Source: Massilia soli
GTDB lineage: Bacteria; Pseudomonadota; Gammaproteobacteria; Burkholderiales; Burkholderiaceae_D
Direction: 5' to 3'
Length of the DNA stretch: 64,000 nt
Assembly: GCF_016809835.1 (NCBI RefSeq)
Contig: NZ_JAFBIL020000009.1
Span: 62,001-126,000, forward strand
Position 1 is the first letter of the stretch; each line of letters starts with the position of its first letter. This document shows, piece after piece, positions 48,231-56,649 of this stretch. Below the pieces are notes generated by a model. The model saw only the letters and a program-made list of their open reading frames with translations, was not told the DNA's origin and did no database searches. Position numbers and translations under genes: made by a program.

Positions 48231-49757
48231 CTATTTCAGGAGAGCGGAGGCGATCATGGCTCCGTACATCGCCGCCAGCCCGGCAATCGCGGTGGCGAAC
48301 AGGTACTGGCCGCGGCGCCGCTTGATCGTTTCGGCCTCGGTCCAGTTCATCGACACCGTACCCAGCACCGGCAGCCCGGTGATCTCGCGCATGACGCCAG
48401 GGCCGAGGAAGGCCGGGCGGCTCTGGCTGATCAGGAGCGCCACGCCGGGGCCGGCGACCAGCGCCGCCAGGAAGGCGATGCTGTAGAACAGCAGGCGGTT
48501 CGGGCCGATGGGGGCGATCGGCATGGTGGGCGGGTCGATGATCTTGAAGGACATCATCTCGGTCGTCGATGACAAATCGCCCGACAGCTTGGCCGCTTCG
48601 CGCCGCCCGATCAGCTTTTCATAATTGTCCTTGTTGATCTCGTAGTCGCGGTTCAGCTGCGCCAGCTGCGATTCGACTTCCGGCACCGCATTGCTCTGCG
48701 CGAGCAGGCGGGCGTGGCGCACCGTGTATTCGTTGACGCGCGCAGTCATCGCCGCCACCCGCGCGTCGGCTTCGGTCAGCGCGACCTTCAGTTGCTGCAG
48801 CATGGGGCTGTAGTTCCTGCCCGCGTCGCCATCGCTCATCTTGAGCTTGTTGTCTTCGACCTTGCGCGCTTCGAGCTGGGCCAGCAAGCGGCGCGCCGAC
48901 AGGATGTCCGGATGCTGCTCGGTGTACTGCAGGCGCAGCGCATCGAGGCTCTTGTTGATGGCCGCGATGCGGGTGTCGATTTCAGGATTGGGCAGCGCGG
49001 CCGGACGCTGCTCGATGCTCAGCAACAGCGCGTCGCCCGTGACCTGGGCCTTGATGGCGGCGCGGGCCTGTTCGGCTTCGAGCAGTTCCAGCCTGGCCGC
49101 GCTCAGGTGATCGGCGGCGATCGCCAGCTGGGCGCCGTAGTCGACGCCCTGGCGCGGCAGCAGGGTGCTGTTGCGCAGCTTGAATTCCTTGACCATGTTC
49201 TCGGCGGCGATCAGGCGGTCTTCATAGTTCTTGATTTGCTCGTCGATGAACTGGACCGCCTTTTGCGAGTCGCCGCGCTTGCCCTTGAAGCTGCCTTCGA
49301 CGAAAATCGTCAGCAGCGACTGCACCACGTCGCGCACCAGCTTCGGATTGTTGTCCTGATAGCTGATCGCATAGATGTCGTAGGCCGCCGTCCCGGTGAT
49401 CTTAATCTTCGACATCAGCTGCTCGACCTGCTTCTCGTGCTCGCGCGCGGTAGTGGCGCGCACGTCCAGGTCGACCATGCGCATGACCCGTTCGACATTT
49501 GGGCGGCTCAGCAGCGTGCGGCTCATGATGGCCACCTGCTGCTCGACGTTCGGCACGCTGGTCATGTTCGACAGCAGCGGCTTGAGGATGGTCTGGGTAT
49601 CGACAAACACGCGCGCGGTAGTCTGGTATTCGTCGGGCATCGAGTAGGCCTTGATCCAGCCGCCCATGGCGACCAGCCAGGCGACCGCGACGGCATGCCA
49701 GCGATATTTCCAGATGCCCCGAATGCTCGACAGCAGCTGGCTGATGAAGTCCTCCAT
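48231..49757 (-). CDS. XrtA-type chain-length determinant (Wzz/PCP) protein
   Basis: A 508-residue polysaccharide co-polymerase. Residues 1-90 hold a Wzz domain with an N-terminal helix (AVAVAWLVAMGGWIKAYS), a long coiled-coil periplasmic region (about 120-390, rich in QKAVQFIDEQIKNYEDRL-type heptads) and a C-terminal helix pair near 410-430 and at the very end. It sets EPS chain length and activates the tyrosine kinase. The ATG at 49757 is chosen: GGAGG lies eight bases upstream and it starts with the family-typical short helix; a longer start at 49841 overlaps a TATAAT box. It heads the five-gene minus-strand unit. Confidence 0.9.
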   Translation of the reverse strand: MEDFISQLLSSIRGIWKYRWHAVAVAWLVAMGGWIKAYSMPDEYQTTARVFVDTQTILKPLLSNMTSVPNVEQQVAIMSRTLLSRPNVERVMRMVDLDVRATTAREHEKQVEQLMSKIKITGTAAYDIYAISYQDNNPKLVRDVVQSLLTIFVEGSFKGKRGDSQKAVQFIDEQIKNYEDRLIAAENMVKEFKLRNSTLLPRQGVDYGAQLAIAADHLSAARLELLEAEQARAAIKAQVTGDALLLSIEQRPAALPNPEIDTRIAAINKSLDALRLQYTEQHPDILSARRLLAQLEARKVEDNKLKMSDGDAGRNYSPMLQQLKVALTEADARVAAMTARVNEYTVRHARLLAQSNAVPEVESQLAQLNRDYEINKDNYEKLIGRREAAKLSGDLSSTTEMMSFKIIDPPTMPIAPIGPNRLLFYSIAFLAALVAGPGVALLISQSRPAFLGPGVMREITGLPVLGTVSMNWTEAETIKRRRGQYLFATAIAGLAAMYGAMIASALLK

Positions 49758-49817
49758 TCTGTCGACCTCCGTAGTCGTGCGACCAGAAGCGCATGCCTCG
49801 CTCCGCACATGTGTCCG

Positions 49818-49823
49818 ATTATA
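49818..49823 (-). promoter_or_regulatory. Putative -10 box for the chain-length gene unit
   Basis: A perfect TATAAT (minus strand) lies 61 bases upstream of the chosen start of the chain-length gene. No convincing -35 is seen at the usual distance, so this is a weak promoter call. Confidence 0.35.
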
Positions 49824-49891
49824 TGGCGTGTGGGCAACCAAAATCGGCTACCTCTGCCGCCGTTGATTCGCATCAAAAATGTCGAGACGGG

Positions 49892-49927
49892 AAAAAATGG
49901 GGCCGGTCAGCTGCGCGGCCGACCGGC
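49892..49927 (-). terminator. Intrinsic terminator after the PEP-CTERM gene
   Basis: On the minus strand, GCCGGTC (49921-49927) pairs with GACCGGC (49902-49908) across a 12-base loop that is itself G/C-rich, followed by CCCA and six T residues (49892-49897). It lies about 130 bases after the PEP-CTERM stop codon and just before the chain-length promoter region. Confidence 0.7.
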
Positions 49928-50056
49928 AAATGCGCGTTCCAGCAACGCGGCATCAGAGCCCCTGCGGCGGCTTGGCGCCTACATCCCCAGCAGGCCCAAA
50001 CCGCTTGGCAAGCAGGTCTGAAGGCCCTGGCGTGACCATGACTGCCCGGCCACGAA

Positions 50057-51007
50057 TTATTCCACTGCCTGCTTGCGGCGGCGGCCGAACGCCGTCATTC
50101 CCAGCAAGCCGATACCGAAGATCGCCAGGGTGGCCGGCTCCGGTACGGCCTGCGTGTCCTGCAGGGCGTTGGCCAGCGTGTTGTGCTGGATCGTGATCTG
50201 GTAGGTGCTGGCGATGCTCAGCATGCCGGTGGTCGCGCTGAACGAACCGGTACCAGGGTTGTAGGTCGTGGTGCCGGGGAAGCCGTCGGTACGGCTGACA
50301 TTGCTAAACGCGTTGAGCTCGTTTGGAGCGTAGGCGAACACCGTCATGCCGGTGGTCATGTCAACAATGTTGATGCTCCACGATAGCCGCGCATTGGCGT
50401 TGGTGGTGGGGGAACCATCGGCCGACACGTACGCCTGGGTGAAGGGGGTGGCGTTGAATGCGATCGTCATCGAGTCGGCGGCGCCGAGGGTGAAGCTGAA
50501 GGTGGTAGAAGTTCCGACATCGGAGTTGCCCGATGCGACACCGTTGACCGCCAGCGACGCATCGGCGCGGGTTGCTGCCGTTGCGCCGGCAGGCATGGCG
50601 CCGATGGTAATCGAACTGCCGCTCAGGTTCTGGTCGGCGTAGCCGAAGGTGCCGGGCACCGGGGGCGCGCTGCTGAACGGGGTGAAATTGTTTTCCGGCA
50701 GGGCTGGATTCGGATTGCCCACCGTCTGGTGCGCGACGTCCGGGTTGACGCCGCTCAAAATGCCGAACGACTGTGCGCCGTTGGCAAACACGCCATTGAG
50801 CGAAGCGGTTGCGTGTGCATCGTTGGTTCCGGTCAGCATGCCAAAGTCGGTCACGCTGTAAGGCGTACCGGACGAATGCAGCAAGCGGAAGTTATCGATG
50901 ACGAGGATGGACTGGGCAAACGCATCGGCTCGCGCGCTGCCCATCCCACCGATGGCGATGCTGGCGGCCATGGCCGTCAGCAGCATGGTTTTGCGTACGA
51001 TCTTCAT
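50057..51007 (-). CDS. PEP-CTERM sorting-domain protein (exosortase substrate)
   Basis: A 316-residue secreted protein. The signal peptide (1-27, ending GSARA) is followed by a strand-rich, Thr/Ser/Asn-rich body without Cys. The C-terminus has the sorting signal VPEPATLAIFGIGLLGMTAF followed by GRRRKQAVE: PEP motif, hydrophobic helix and basic tail. An exosortase would cut near the PEP motif and the protein would be exported with EPS. An AGGAG site is seven bases before the ATG. A sigma-54 promoter lies upstream, and a terminator is downstream. No exosortase gene is in the window. Confidence 0.95.
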   Translation of the reverse strand: MKIVRKTMLLTAMAASIAIGGMGSARADAFAQSILVIDNFRLLHSSGTPYSVTDFGMLTGTNDAHATASLNGVFANGAQSFGILSGVNPDVAHQTVGNPNPALPENNFTPFSSAPPVPGTFGYADQNLSGSSITIGAMPAGATAATRADASLAVNGVASGNSDVGTSTTFSFTLGAADSMTIAFNATPFTQAYVSADGSPTTNANARLSWSINIVDMTTGMTVFAYAPNELNAFSNVSRTDGFPGTTTYNPGTGSFSATTGMLSIASTYQITIQHNTLANALQDTQAVPEPATLAIFGIGLLGMTAFGRRRKQAVE

Positions 51008-51314
51008 GTCACTCTCCTGTTGGGGATGAAACTGGATTTCTGGGACGACACCTTGCCGCCTTGCCTTAGCTAATGCAGCTTCCGTGCCAAGCCAATTTCC
51101 CCAACAAAATCAACCACTTGACATCACCGTCCTGGACTTGGCAACTGAGCCATACCGGTGCTGGAAAAAATCCCGACGCTGCTTTGAGGATTGAATTTGC
51201 GCTAGTACTGTTCAGTTCGCGGGAACTATCTTATTGATGAGCATGTCAGACAGGCACAACTTTTCGTTCGCCCCGGCAATCGGTGGCGACGGTTCCTGTG
51301 GAGGATGATCAACT
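51008..51314. other. Intergenic region between the divergent PEP-CTERM and acyltransferase genes
   Basis: This 307-base gap has no ORF of note. It carries the sigma-54 promoter of the PEP-CTERM gene (51074-51090). A TTGACA hexamer at 51118-51123 has no matched -10, and a TATCTT is seen near 51226. PrsR binding sites would be expected here but no clear inverted repeat was found by eye. Confidence 0.6.
51074..51090 (-). promoter_or_regulatory. Sigma-54 (RpoN) promoter of the PEP-CTERM gene
   Basis: The minus strand reads TTGGCACGGAAGCTGCA. Compared with YTGGCACGRNNNTTGCW it has a full -24 TGGCACG box and a -12 TGC; the one mismatch is the first T of the -12 box, which is C here. It sits 67 bases before the ATG. 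The GG/GC spacing is exact. It fits activation by PrsR, whose GAFTGA loop is intact. Confidence 0.88.
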
Positions 51315-52058
51315 ATGCTTAAAGATGAGCTGCCGATTGCGACTTTCGCCTGTCCAACCGGGCTGCGCGACCTGTGTATCGGCGAACAAGGAACGGACGA
51401 ACGCCTCGACCATCCGCTCGATGTCCAGGTATTTCATATACGTCTTGCCAACTCGGCAGGCCGGCGCGAAGCGGCCAGCCTGTTGATCCGCAAAATGTAC
51501 GGCTGGCGCGGCTACGCGGTCGAGCCGGAACACGATGCCGAGCCGAACAAGATCACGCTGTACGCGGAGACCGGCGGCATGGTGGTCGGCACCATGAGCC
51601 TGTGCCTCGACCGCGATATCAGCTTGCCGGCCGATGAAAACTTCCGCGACAAGCTCGACGAATTGCGCACCCAGGGGCGGCGCCTGTGCGAACCGTCGCG
51701 GCTGGCCATCGACAAGGGCGTGACCAAGCGCGTGTTCGCCTCGCTGATCCACATCTCGTACATTTACTCGCACAATATCCACGGCTTCACCGACTACGTC
51801 ATCGAAGTCAATCCGCGCCACGTCATGTTCTACAAGCGTATGCTGGGCTTCCGCGATTTCGGCGGCGAGCGCCCGTGCACGCGGGTCGGCGCGCCGGCCG
51901 TGCTGCTGCGCCTTGACCTGGCCCATATGGGCGAACAGATCCGGCGCTGGGGCGGCCTGATGGAAGCGCATGGCGAGGAGCGCTCGTTCTATCCCTATTT
52001 CTTCCCGCAATGGGACGAGCCCGGCATTACCGCGCGCCTGATGAACGGACGAAATTAA
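51315..52058 (+). CDS. PEP-CTERM/exosortase-associated N-acyl amino acid synthase (FeeM-like)
   Basis: A 247-residue protein of the GNAT-like FeeM/N-acyl amino acid synthase family (exosortase system-associated acyltransferase). Matching segments are FHIRLANSAGRREAASLLIRKMY near residue 40, GTMSLCLDRD (about 94-103), LDELRTQGRRLCEPSRLAID and HVMFYKRMLGFRDFGGERPC, the last typical of the family. Such enzymes make N-acyl amino acids (for example N-acyl tyrosine) from an acyl-ACP. The next gene, a flavoprotein, overlaps or directly follows it. An upstream GGAGG sits about 11 bases from the ATG. Confidence 0.9.
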   Translation: MLKDELPIATFACPTGLRDLCIGEQGTDERLDHPLDVQVFHIRLANSAGRREAASLLIRKMYGWRGYAVEPEHDAEPNKITLYAETGGMVVGTMSLCLDRDISLPADENFRDKLDELRTQGRRLCEPSRLAIDKGVTKRVFASLIHISYIYSHNIHGFTDYVIEVNPRHVMFYKRMLGFRDFGGERPCTRVGAPAVLLRLDLAHMGEQIRRWGGLMEAHGEERSFYPYFFPQWDEPGITARLMNGRN

Positions 52059-52069
52059 TGGAGACCGCC

Positions 52070-53740
52070 ATGACAGTCACGGAACAACCAGCACAGGAGA
52101 CAAGGGAGACAGGCGCCGCGGCCGAGCGCCGTTCGCTGCTGCTGCGCGCGCTGCGCGACGTGGTCGGCTTCGAGCAGGTGCGCGACGACGATATCACCCT
52201 CGAACGCTACGCGCGCAGCACCGCCTCGCGCAGCACCCGCGCGCTGGCGGTCGTCACGCCTTCCAGCGCCGGCCAGGTCGCCGAACTGGTGAAAGTCGCG
52301 CGGCGCCATAAAACGCCGCTGTACCCGCTTAGCACCGGCAAGAACTGGGGCTACGGCGACGCTTGCCCGGTCAGCGGCGGGCAGGTGATCGTCGAGCTGT
52401 CGCGCATGAACCGCATCATCAGCGTCGATCCCACCCTGGCCTACGCCGTCATCGAACCGGGCGTGACGCAAAAGCAATTGTCCGACTACCTGATCGAGCA
52501 CAAACTTGATTTCTGGATCGACTGCACGGGGGCGGGGCCGGATACCAGCTTCATGGGAAATATCCTGGAGCGGGGGTTTGGCCACTCGCCGTACGGCAAC
52601 CGGCTGCAGCATGTGGCGGGCATGCAGGTGGTGCTGGCGTCGGGCGAAGTGCTTGAAACCGGCTTCGGCCATTATCCGAACGCCAAGGCGACGCACCTGT
52701 TCCCGTACGGCGTCGGGCCGTTCCTCGACGGCCTGTTTACCCAGTCCAACTTCGGCATCGTGACGCGCATCGGCATCTGGCTGATGCCCAAGTCCGACTG
52801 CATCAACCACTTCTTTTGCACTGTCGACCGGCATGAGGATATCGCGCCGGTGGTGGATGCGCTACGGCCACTGCGCATGAACGGCACGCTTCGCAGCATC
52901 ATCCATATTGGCAACGACCTGCGCGTCATCTCGGGCGGCGCCGTCTATCCGCGCGAACGGGCAGCCGATGCCTTGCCGCTGCCGGAACCATTGCGCGCGG
53001 CGATGCGCGAAGGCGCCGGCGTGGGCGCCTGGACAGTCTCGGGCGCCATGTACGGCACCGAACGCCAGGTGGCCGCGGCGCGGCATGCGCTCAAGCGCGC
53101 GTTGGCGCCGACCGCTGCCACGACCACGATCCTGACCGAGCGCAAATTGCGGCTCGGCGCGATGCTGGCGCGGGTGCTCGGCGCCAGCGCCGCCGGCAAG
53201 CGCCTGCAGGCCAAGGTCGACCTGGGCGTGTCGCTGTTCGCCATGAACCGCGGCGTGCCGAACGGGCGGTTCCTGGCTGGCGCCTACTGGCGGCGGCGCG
53301 GCGGTCTGCCCTCGGGGTTTCCCAGCCAGGCCAATCCGGCGGCCGATCATTGCGGCCTGCTGTGGGTGTCGCCGGTCTTGCCGATGCGCGGCGCCGACCT
53401 GCTGGAACTGCACGGCATGGTCGAACCGATCTTCAAAGAATCTCGCTTCGACCTGTTCGTGACCTTCAGCATGATCAATGAGCGCGCGCTGGGCGGCGTG
53501 ATCACGATTGCCTACGACAAGGAGGACGAGCAAGAGGTGGCGCGCGCCAAGGCCTGCTACAAGGCGGTGTTCGACCTGTGCATGGCCGCCGGGTATGTCC
53601 CTTACCGCGTCGGCAACCAGTCGATGGCCGAGCTCGACCCGAACTCGGACGTGTTCTGGGCCACGGTCCGGCAGATCAAGGCGGCGCTCGATCCCGATGG
53701 CCTGATTTCGCCGGGGCGCTACGAGCCTTCACGGCTGTAA
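52070..53740 (+). CDS. VAO/PCMH-type FAD-binding oxidoreductase
   Basis: A 556-residue flavoprotein with the FAD-binding type 2 (vanillyl-alcohol oxidase) layout: PLYPLSTGKNWGYGDACPVSGG (about 85-106), then an N-terminal FAD domain and a substrate domain ending in DPDGLISPGRY. STGKNxGYG is the pattern of p-cresol methylhydroxylase and VAO-like enzymes, which oxidise 4-alkylphenols. It lies directly after the N-acyl amino acid synthase, so an N-acyl tyrosine-type product could be its substrate. The ATG at 52070 has GGAG upstream; an ATG at 52058 overlapping the previous stop is also possible. Confidence 0.85.
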   Translation: MTVTEQPAQETRETGAAAERRSLLLRALRDVVGFEQVRDDDITLERYARSTASRSTRALAVVTPSSAGQVAELVKVARRHKTPLYPLSTGKNWGYGDACPVSGGQVIVELSRMNRIISVDPTLAYAVIEPGVTQKQLSDYLIEHKLDFWIDCTGAGPDTSFMGNILERGFGHSPYGNRLQHVAGMQVVLASGEVLETGFGHYPNAKATHLFPYGVGPFLDGLFTQSNFGIVTRIGIWLMPKSDCINHFFCTVDRHEDIAPVVDALRPLRMNGTLRSIIHIGNDLRVISGGAVYPRERAADALPLPEPLRAAMREGAGVGAWTVSGAMYGTERQVAAARHALKRALAPTAATTTILTERKLRLGAMLARVLGASAAGKRLQAKVDLGVSLFAMNRGVPNGRFLAGAYWRRRGGLPSGFPSQANPAADHCGLLWVSPVLPMRGADLLELHGMVEPIFKESRFDLFVTFSMINERALGGVITIAYDKEDEQEVARAKACYKAVFDLCMAAGYVPYRVGNQSMAELDPNSDVFWATVRQIKAALDPDGLISPGRYEPSRL

Positions 53741-53775
53741 AAAATGCCGACGCGAGGCGCCCCTGGCCTGCGCTT

Positions 53776-56553
53776 TCAGAGCGTGGCCAGCAGCGCGCGG
53801 GCTTCGTCGCGGCGGGTGAAGTCCTTGGCGGCGAGGGCGCGTTCCAGTTCGCGGCGGGCGGCGGCCTTGTCGCCCGATTTGGCCAGCACCATGCCGTAGT
53901 GGTAGCGGATTTCGGCCGCGCCGGGCGCCAGCGCGCTGGCTTTCTGCAGCAGCGGCAGCGCGCGGCCAATGTTGCCCGTTTCAAGATAGATCCAGCCCAG
54001 CGTATCCATGATGGCCGGGCTGTTCGGCGCAAGCTTGTGGGCGCGTTCGGCGTGATGCAGCGCTTCCTTGCGGTTCATGCGCTGGTACGCCCAGGCCAGG
54101 TCGTTGAGTGCGATGACATTGTCCGGGTCGCGCTTGAGGACCGCATGCAGGTGGCCGACGGCGGCCTCGTAATTCTTCGCGACCACCATGCTGCTGGCGT
54201 AATACAGCCGGGTAGGGATGTCGTCGGGGCGCTTGCGGAACCATTCCGCCATCCGCGCGTGCGCTTCGGCGCTGCGGTTGTTCTTGATCAAGGCACCATG
54301 CAGCTGGATCAGCAGCGCACCGTTTTGCTGGAGGTCAAACGCGCGTTCGTAGGACTTGATGGCTTCGGCATACTTGTGCTGCGCGCTATACACGTCGCCC
54401 TCGAGCTTGTGGCCGCGTGCCGACTCCGGGCGCCGCTGGTGCACCGAGCGGGCCAGGGCCAGCGCCTCGGTGAATTTCTTTTGGCCGATCAGCAGGTTCA
54501 GCAGGTTGACCTGGGCGTCGGCGAGGTCCGGGTCGAGGGCCAGCGCCTTGTTCAGCGACGCCAGCGCCCCTGCCTGGTCGTTCAGCTTCACCTGAACGCT
54601 GGCGTGGCGCGCGTGCAAGGCCGCGTTGCGCGGCGCCAGCGCGATCAGCCGGGCGTAGTATTCGGCAGCCGCGGCGAAGTCGCTGTTCAGGTACGACACC
54701 TGGGCCCGCATCACCAGCACATCGGCATTGGCGGGGTGGCTGGCCTCCAGTTTCTGGACAAGCATGAGCGCCTTTTGCTGTGCGCCGGCGCGCGCGTAGA
54801 GGTCCACCAGGCGCAGTGCAACCCGCAGGTTGTCCGGGCTCGCTGCGTTGGCCCGCTCGAGCCATGTCATCACCTCGGCCTGCTTGCCTTCGGCGGCCGC
54901 CAGCCGGCCCAGCGACTCCATCACGGCGGCATCGCCCGGCGTGCGCGCCAGCGCCTTCAGATAGCGCTCGCGGGCGTCCGCGCGCCTTCCTTCGAGGGTA
55001 TCGAGTTGCGCCAGGTTGTCCAGTGCGGGCAGGTACGACGGGTCAAGCTTGAGGGCGGCGTCGAAGCTGGCGCGGGCCGACGCCAGGTCGTGCTTGGCGA
55101 GGTAGATGCCACCCTTGAGGTTTTGCACCAGTGGGTTGCTGGCCTGGCTCTCCATGCGCTGAACGGTCGCCATCGCCTTGTCGGGGGCGTTGGCGCGCAG
55201 GTAGCTCATCGCCAGCAGCAGGCCGGCGCGGTCGTTGCCGCTGTCGAGCGCGGTAGCACGCTCGAGTTCGGCAACCGCGCGGCCATTGTCGCCGTTGCCG
55301 AGGCGGCTCAGCGCCACGCCGGTATGCAGGCCTGGCGCCGCGGGACGCAGGGCGGCGGCCTTCTCGAAGAATTCGGCGGCCTGGGTGAAGCGGCGCCCGC
55401 GCAGGCTCGCTTCGCCGGCCAGCGAGAGCAATTCGACATCCTGCGGCTGGGCGAGCATCAGGGGACGCAGCAGGGCCATGGCATCATCGGGCGCATTGTT
55501 GCGCAGGTGGACTGCCGCCAGCAGCTTGGAGGCGTAGGCATGGCGCGGATACGACTCGAGGAACTTGTGCAGGTGCGCCTCGGCTTGCTGCGTGTTGCCC
55601 AGGGCCGACTGGATCGCACCGGACAGGAGCACGCTCGGCATGTGGTCCGGGATCTCGCGCAGGATCTTCTGTACCGATTCGAGTGCCGCCTTGTGCTTGC
55701 CTTCACGATAATCGAGCATCGCCAGCGAGTGAAACACCGCCACTGCGCCCGGCGCTGCCTTGCGCGCGCTGGCGATGGTGGCGCGCGCCTCCTTCAATTC
55801 GCCCTTGTCGATCTGCAGGTTGCTGATATCGACCAGCGCCTGCAGGTTGGCGGGACGCAGGGCAAGGATGGCGCGGTAGGCCGCCATCGCCTCGTTCGGC
55901 CGGCCGGCCGCGCGCTGCATGTCGCCGCGCAGGCGCAGGGCGTCGAGATTGGCCGGGCTGGCCTTGAGCGCCTGGTCGAGGTAGGCGCTTGCCTGCGCCG
56001 CATCTTTCTCGCCAAGGGACAGGCGCGCCATGCCGAGCAGCGCGTCGGGCGACTTCGGGTCGTCCTTGAGCGCCTCGGCGAAGGCCTCGCGCGCGGCGCC
56101 GGGCTTGCCGAGGCCGAGCAGGGCGTTGCCGCGCAAGGCAAGGACCAGGGGGCGCCGCGCCGCGCTTGCCGCCGGCTGGATCTCGCCCAGCAGCGCCTCA
56201 TACTGGCCCTGCATCAGCATCGCCTTGCCGAGCAGCGGCGCGATTTGTCCGGCGTCGCCGCCCAGCGTCAGCGCGCGGCGCAACTCTTTCTCGGCCGATA
56301 CCGCGTCGCCATCCTCGATATAGACCTCGCCCAGCAAAATGCGCGCCGCGCTGTTGCTGCCGTCCTGCTGGAGCACGTTCTTGAGCTGAATGACGGCGGC
56401 GCGGGTCTCGCCCTGGTCGCGGAACTTGCGCGCTTCCGCTATCAGCGGGCCGGCGTCCTTTTCGCTGCCGCATCCCGCGGCAGCTATGCCAAGGGAAACG
56501 GCAAGCGCGGCGGCAACGGATCGGGACCACAAGGGTTGCTTCTGCTGGGACAT
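53776..56553 (-). CDS. prsT: PEP-CTERM system TPR-repeat lipoprotein PrsT
   Basis: A 925-residue lipoprotein with lipobox AAGC (Cys28) after the signal peptide, then about twenty-five TPR-like helix pairs (repeats such as LLGKAMLMQGQYEALLGEI and NDLAWAYQRMNRKEALHHAERA) to the C-terminus. This is the giant TPR protein PrsT of exosortase systems, thought to be periplasmic and to aid export or sorting. A small inverted repeat (GTCAGG/CCTGAC) lies near the start codon, with GGAG as probable Shine-Dalgarno. It stands apart from the other EPS genes, next to the spoVR gene. Confidence 0.93.
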   Translation of the reverse strand: MSQQKQPLWSRSVAAALAVSLGIAAAGCGSEKDAGPLIAEARKFRDQGETRAAVIQLKNVLQQDGSNSAARILLGEVYIEDGDAVSAEKELRRALTLGGDAGQIAPLLGKAMLMQGQYEALLGEIQPAASAARRPLVLALRGNALLGLGKPGAAREAFAEALKDDPKSPDALLGMARLSLGEKDAAQASAYLDQALKASPANLDALRLRGDMQRAAGRPNEAMAAYRAILALRPANLQALVDISNLQIDKGELKEARATIASARKAAPGAVAVFHSLAMLDYREGKHKAALESVQKILREIPDHMPSVLLSGAIQSALGNTQQAEAHLHKFLESYPRHAYASKLLAAVHLRNNAPDDAMALLRPLMLAQPQDVELLSLAGEASLRGRRFTQAAEFFEKAAALRPAAPGLHTGVALSRLGNGDNGRAVAELERATALDSGNDRAGLLLAMSYLRANAPDKAMATVQRMESQASNPLVQNLKGGIYLAKHDLASARASFDAALKLDPSYLPALDNLAQLDTLEGRRADARERYLKALARTPGDAAVMESLGRLAAAEGKQAEVMTWLERANAASPDNLRVALRLVDLYARAGAQQKALMLVQKLEASHPANADVLVMRAQVSYLNSDFAAAAEYYARLIALAPRNAALHARHASVQVKLNDQAGALASLNKALALDPDLADAQVNLLNLLIGQKKFTEALALARSVHQRRPESARGHKLEGDVYSAQHKYAEAIKSYERAFDLQQNGALLIQLHGALIKNNRSAEAHARMAEWFRKRPDDIPTRLYYASSMVVAKNYEAAVGHLHAVLKRDPDNVIALNDLAWAYQRMNRKEALHHAERAHKLAPNSPAIMDTLGWIYLETGNIGRALPLLQKASALAPGAAEIRYHYGMVLAKSGDKAAARRELERALAAKDFTRRDEARALLATL

Positions 56554-56649
56554 GGCGTACTCCGGTCAGGTTCTCCTGACTAGGGTAGTGAGTCCACATA
56601 GCAACTTCTTGCGCGCAATCAATGACATGCCATCGAAGCGGCGTGCGGC

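Noticed and set aside
53578-56583. A 1001-codon plus-strand frame opposite prsT
   Set aside because: The minus-strand frame has a lipobox and regular TPR repeats; the plus frame is a shadow.
56554-56649. Possible sigma-54 site upstream of prsT (TGGCATG...TTGC)
   Set aside because: Spacing between GG and GC is 13 bases, too long for RpoN.
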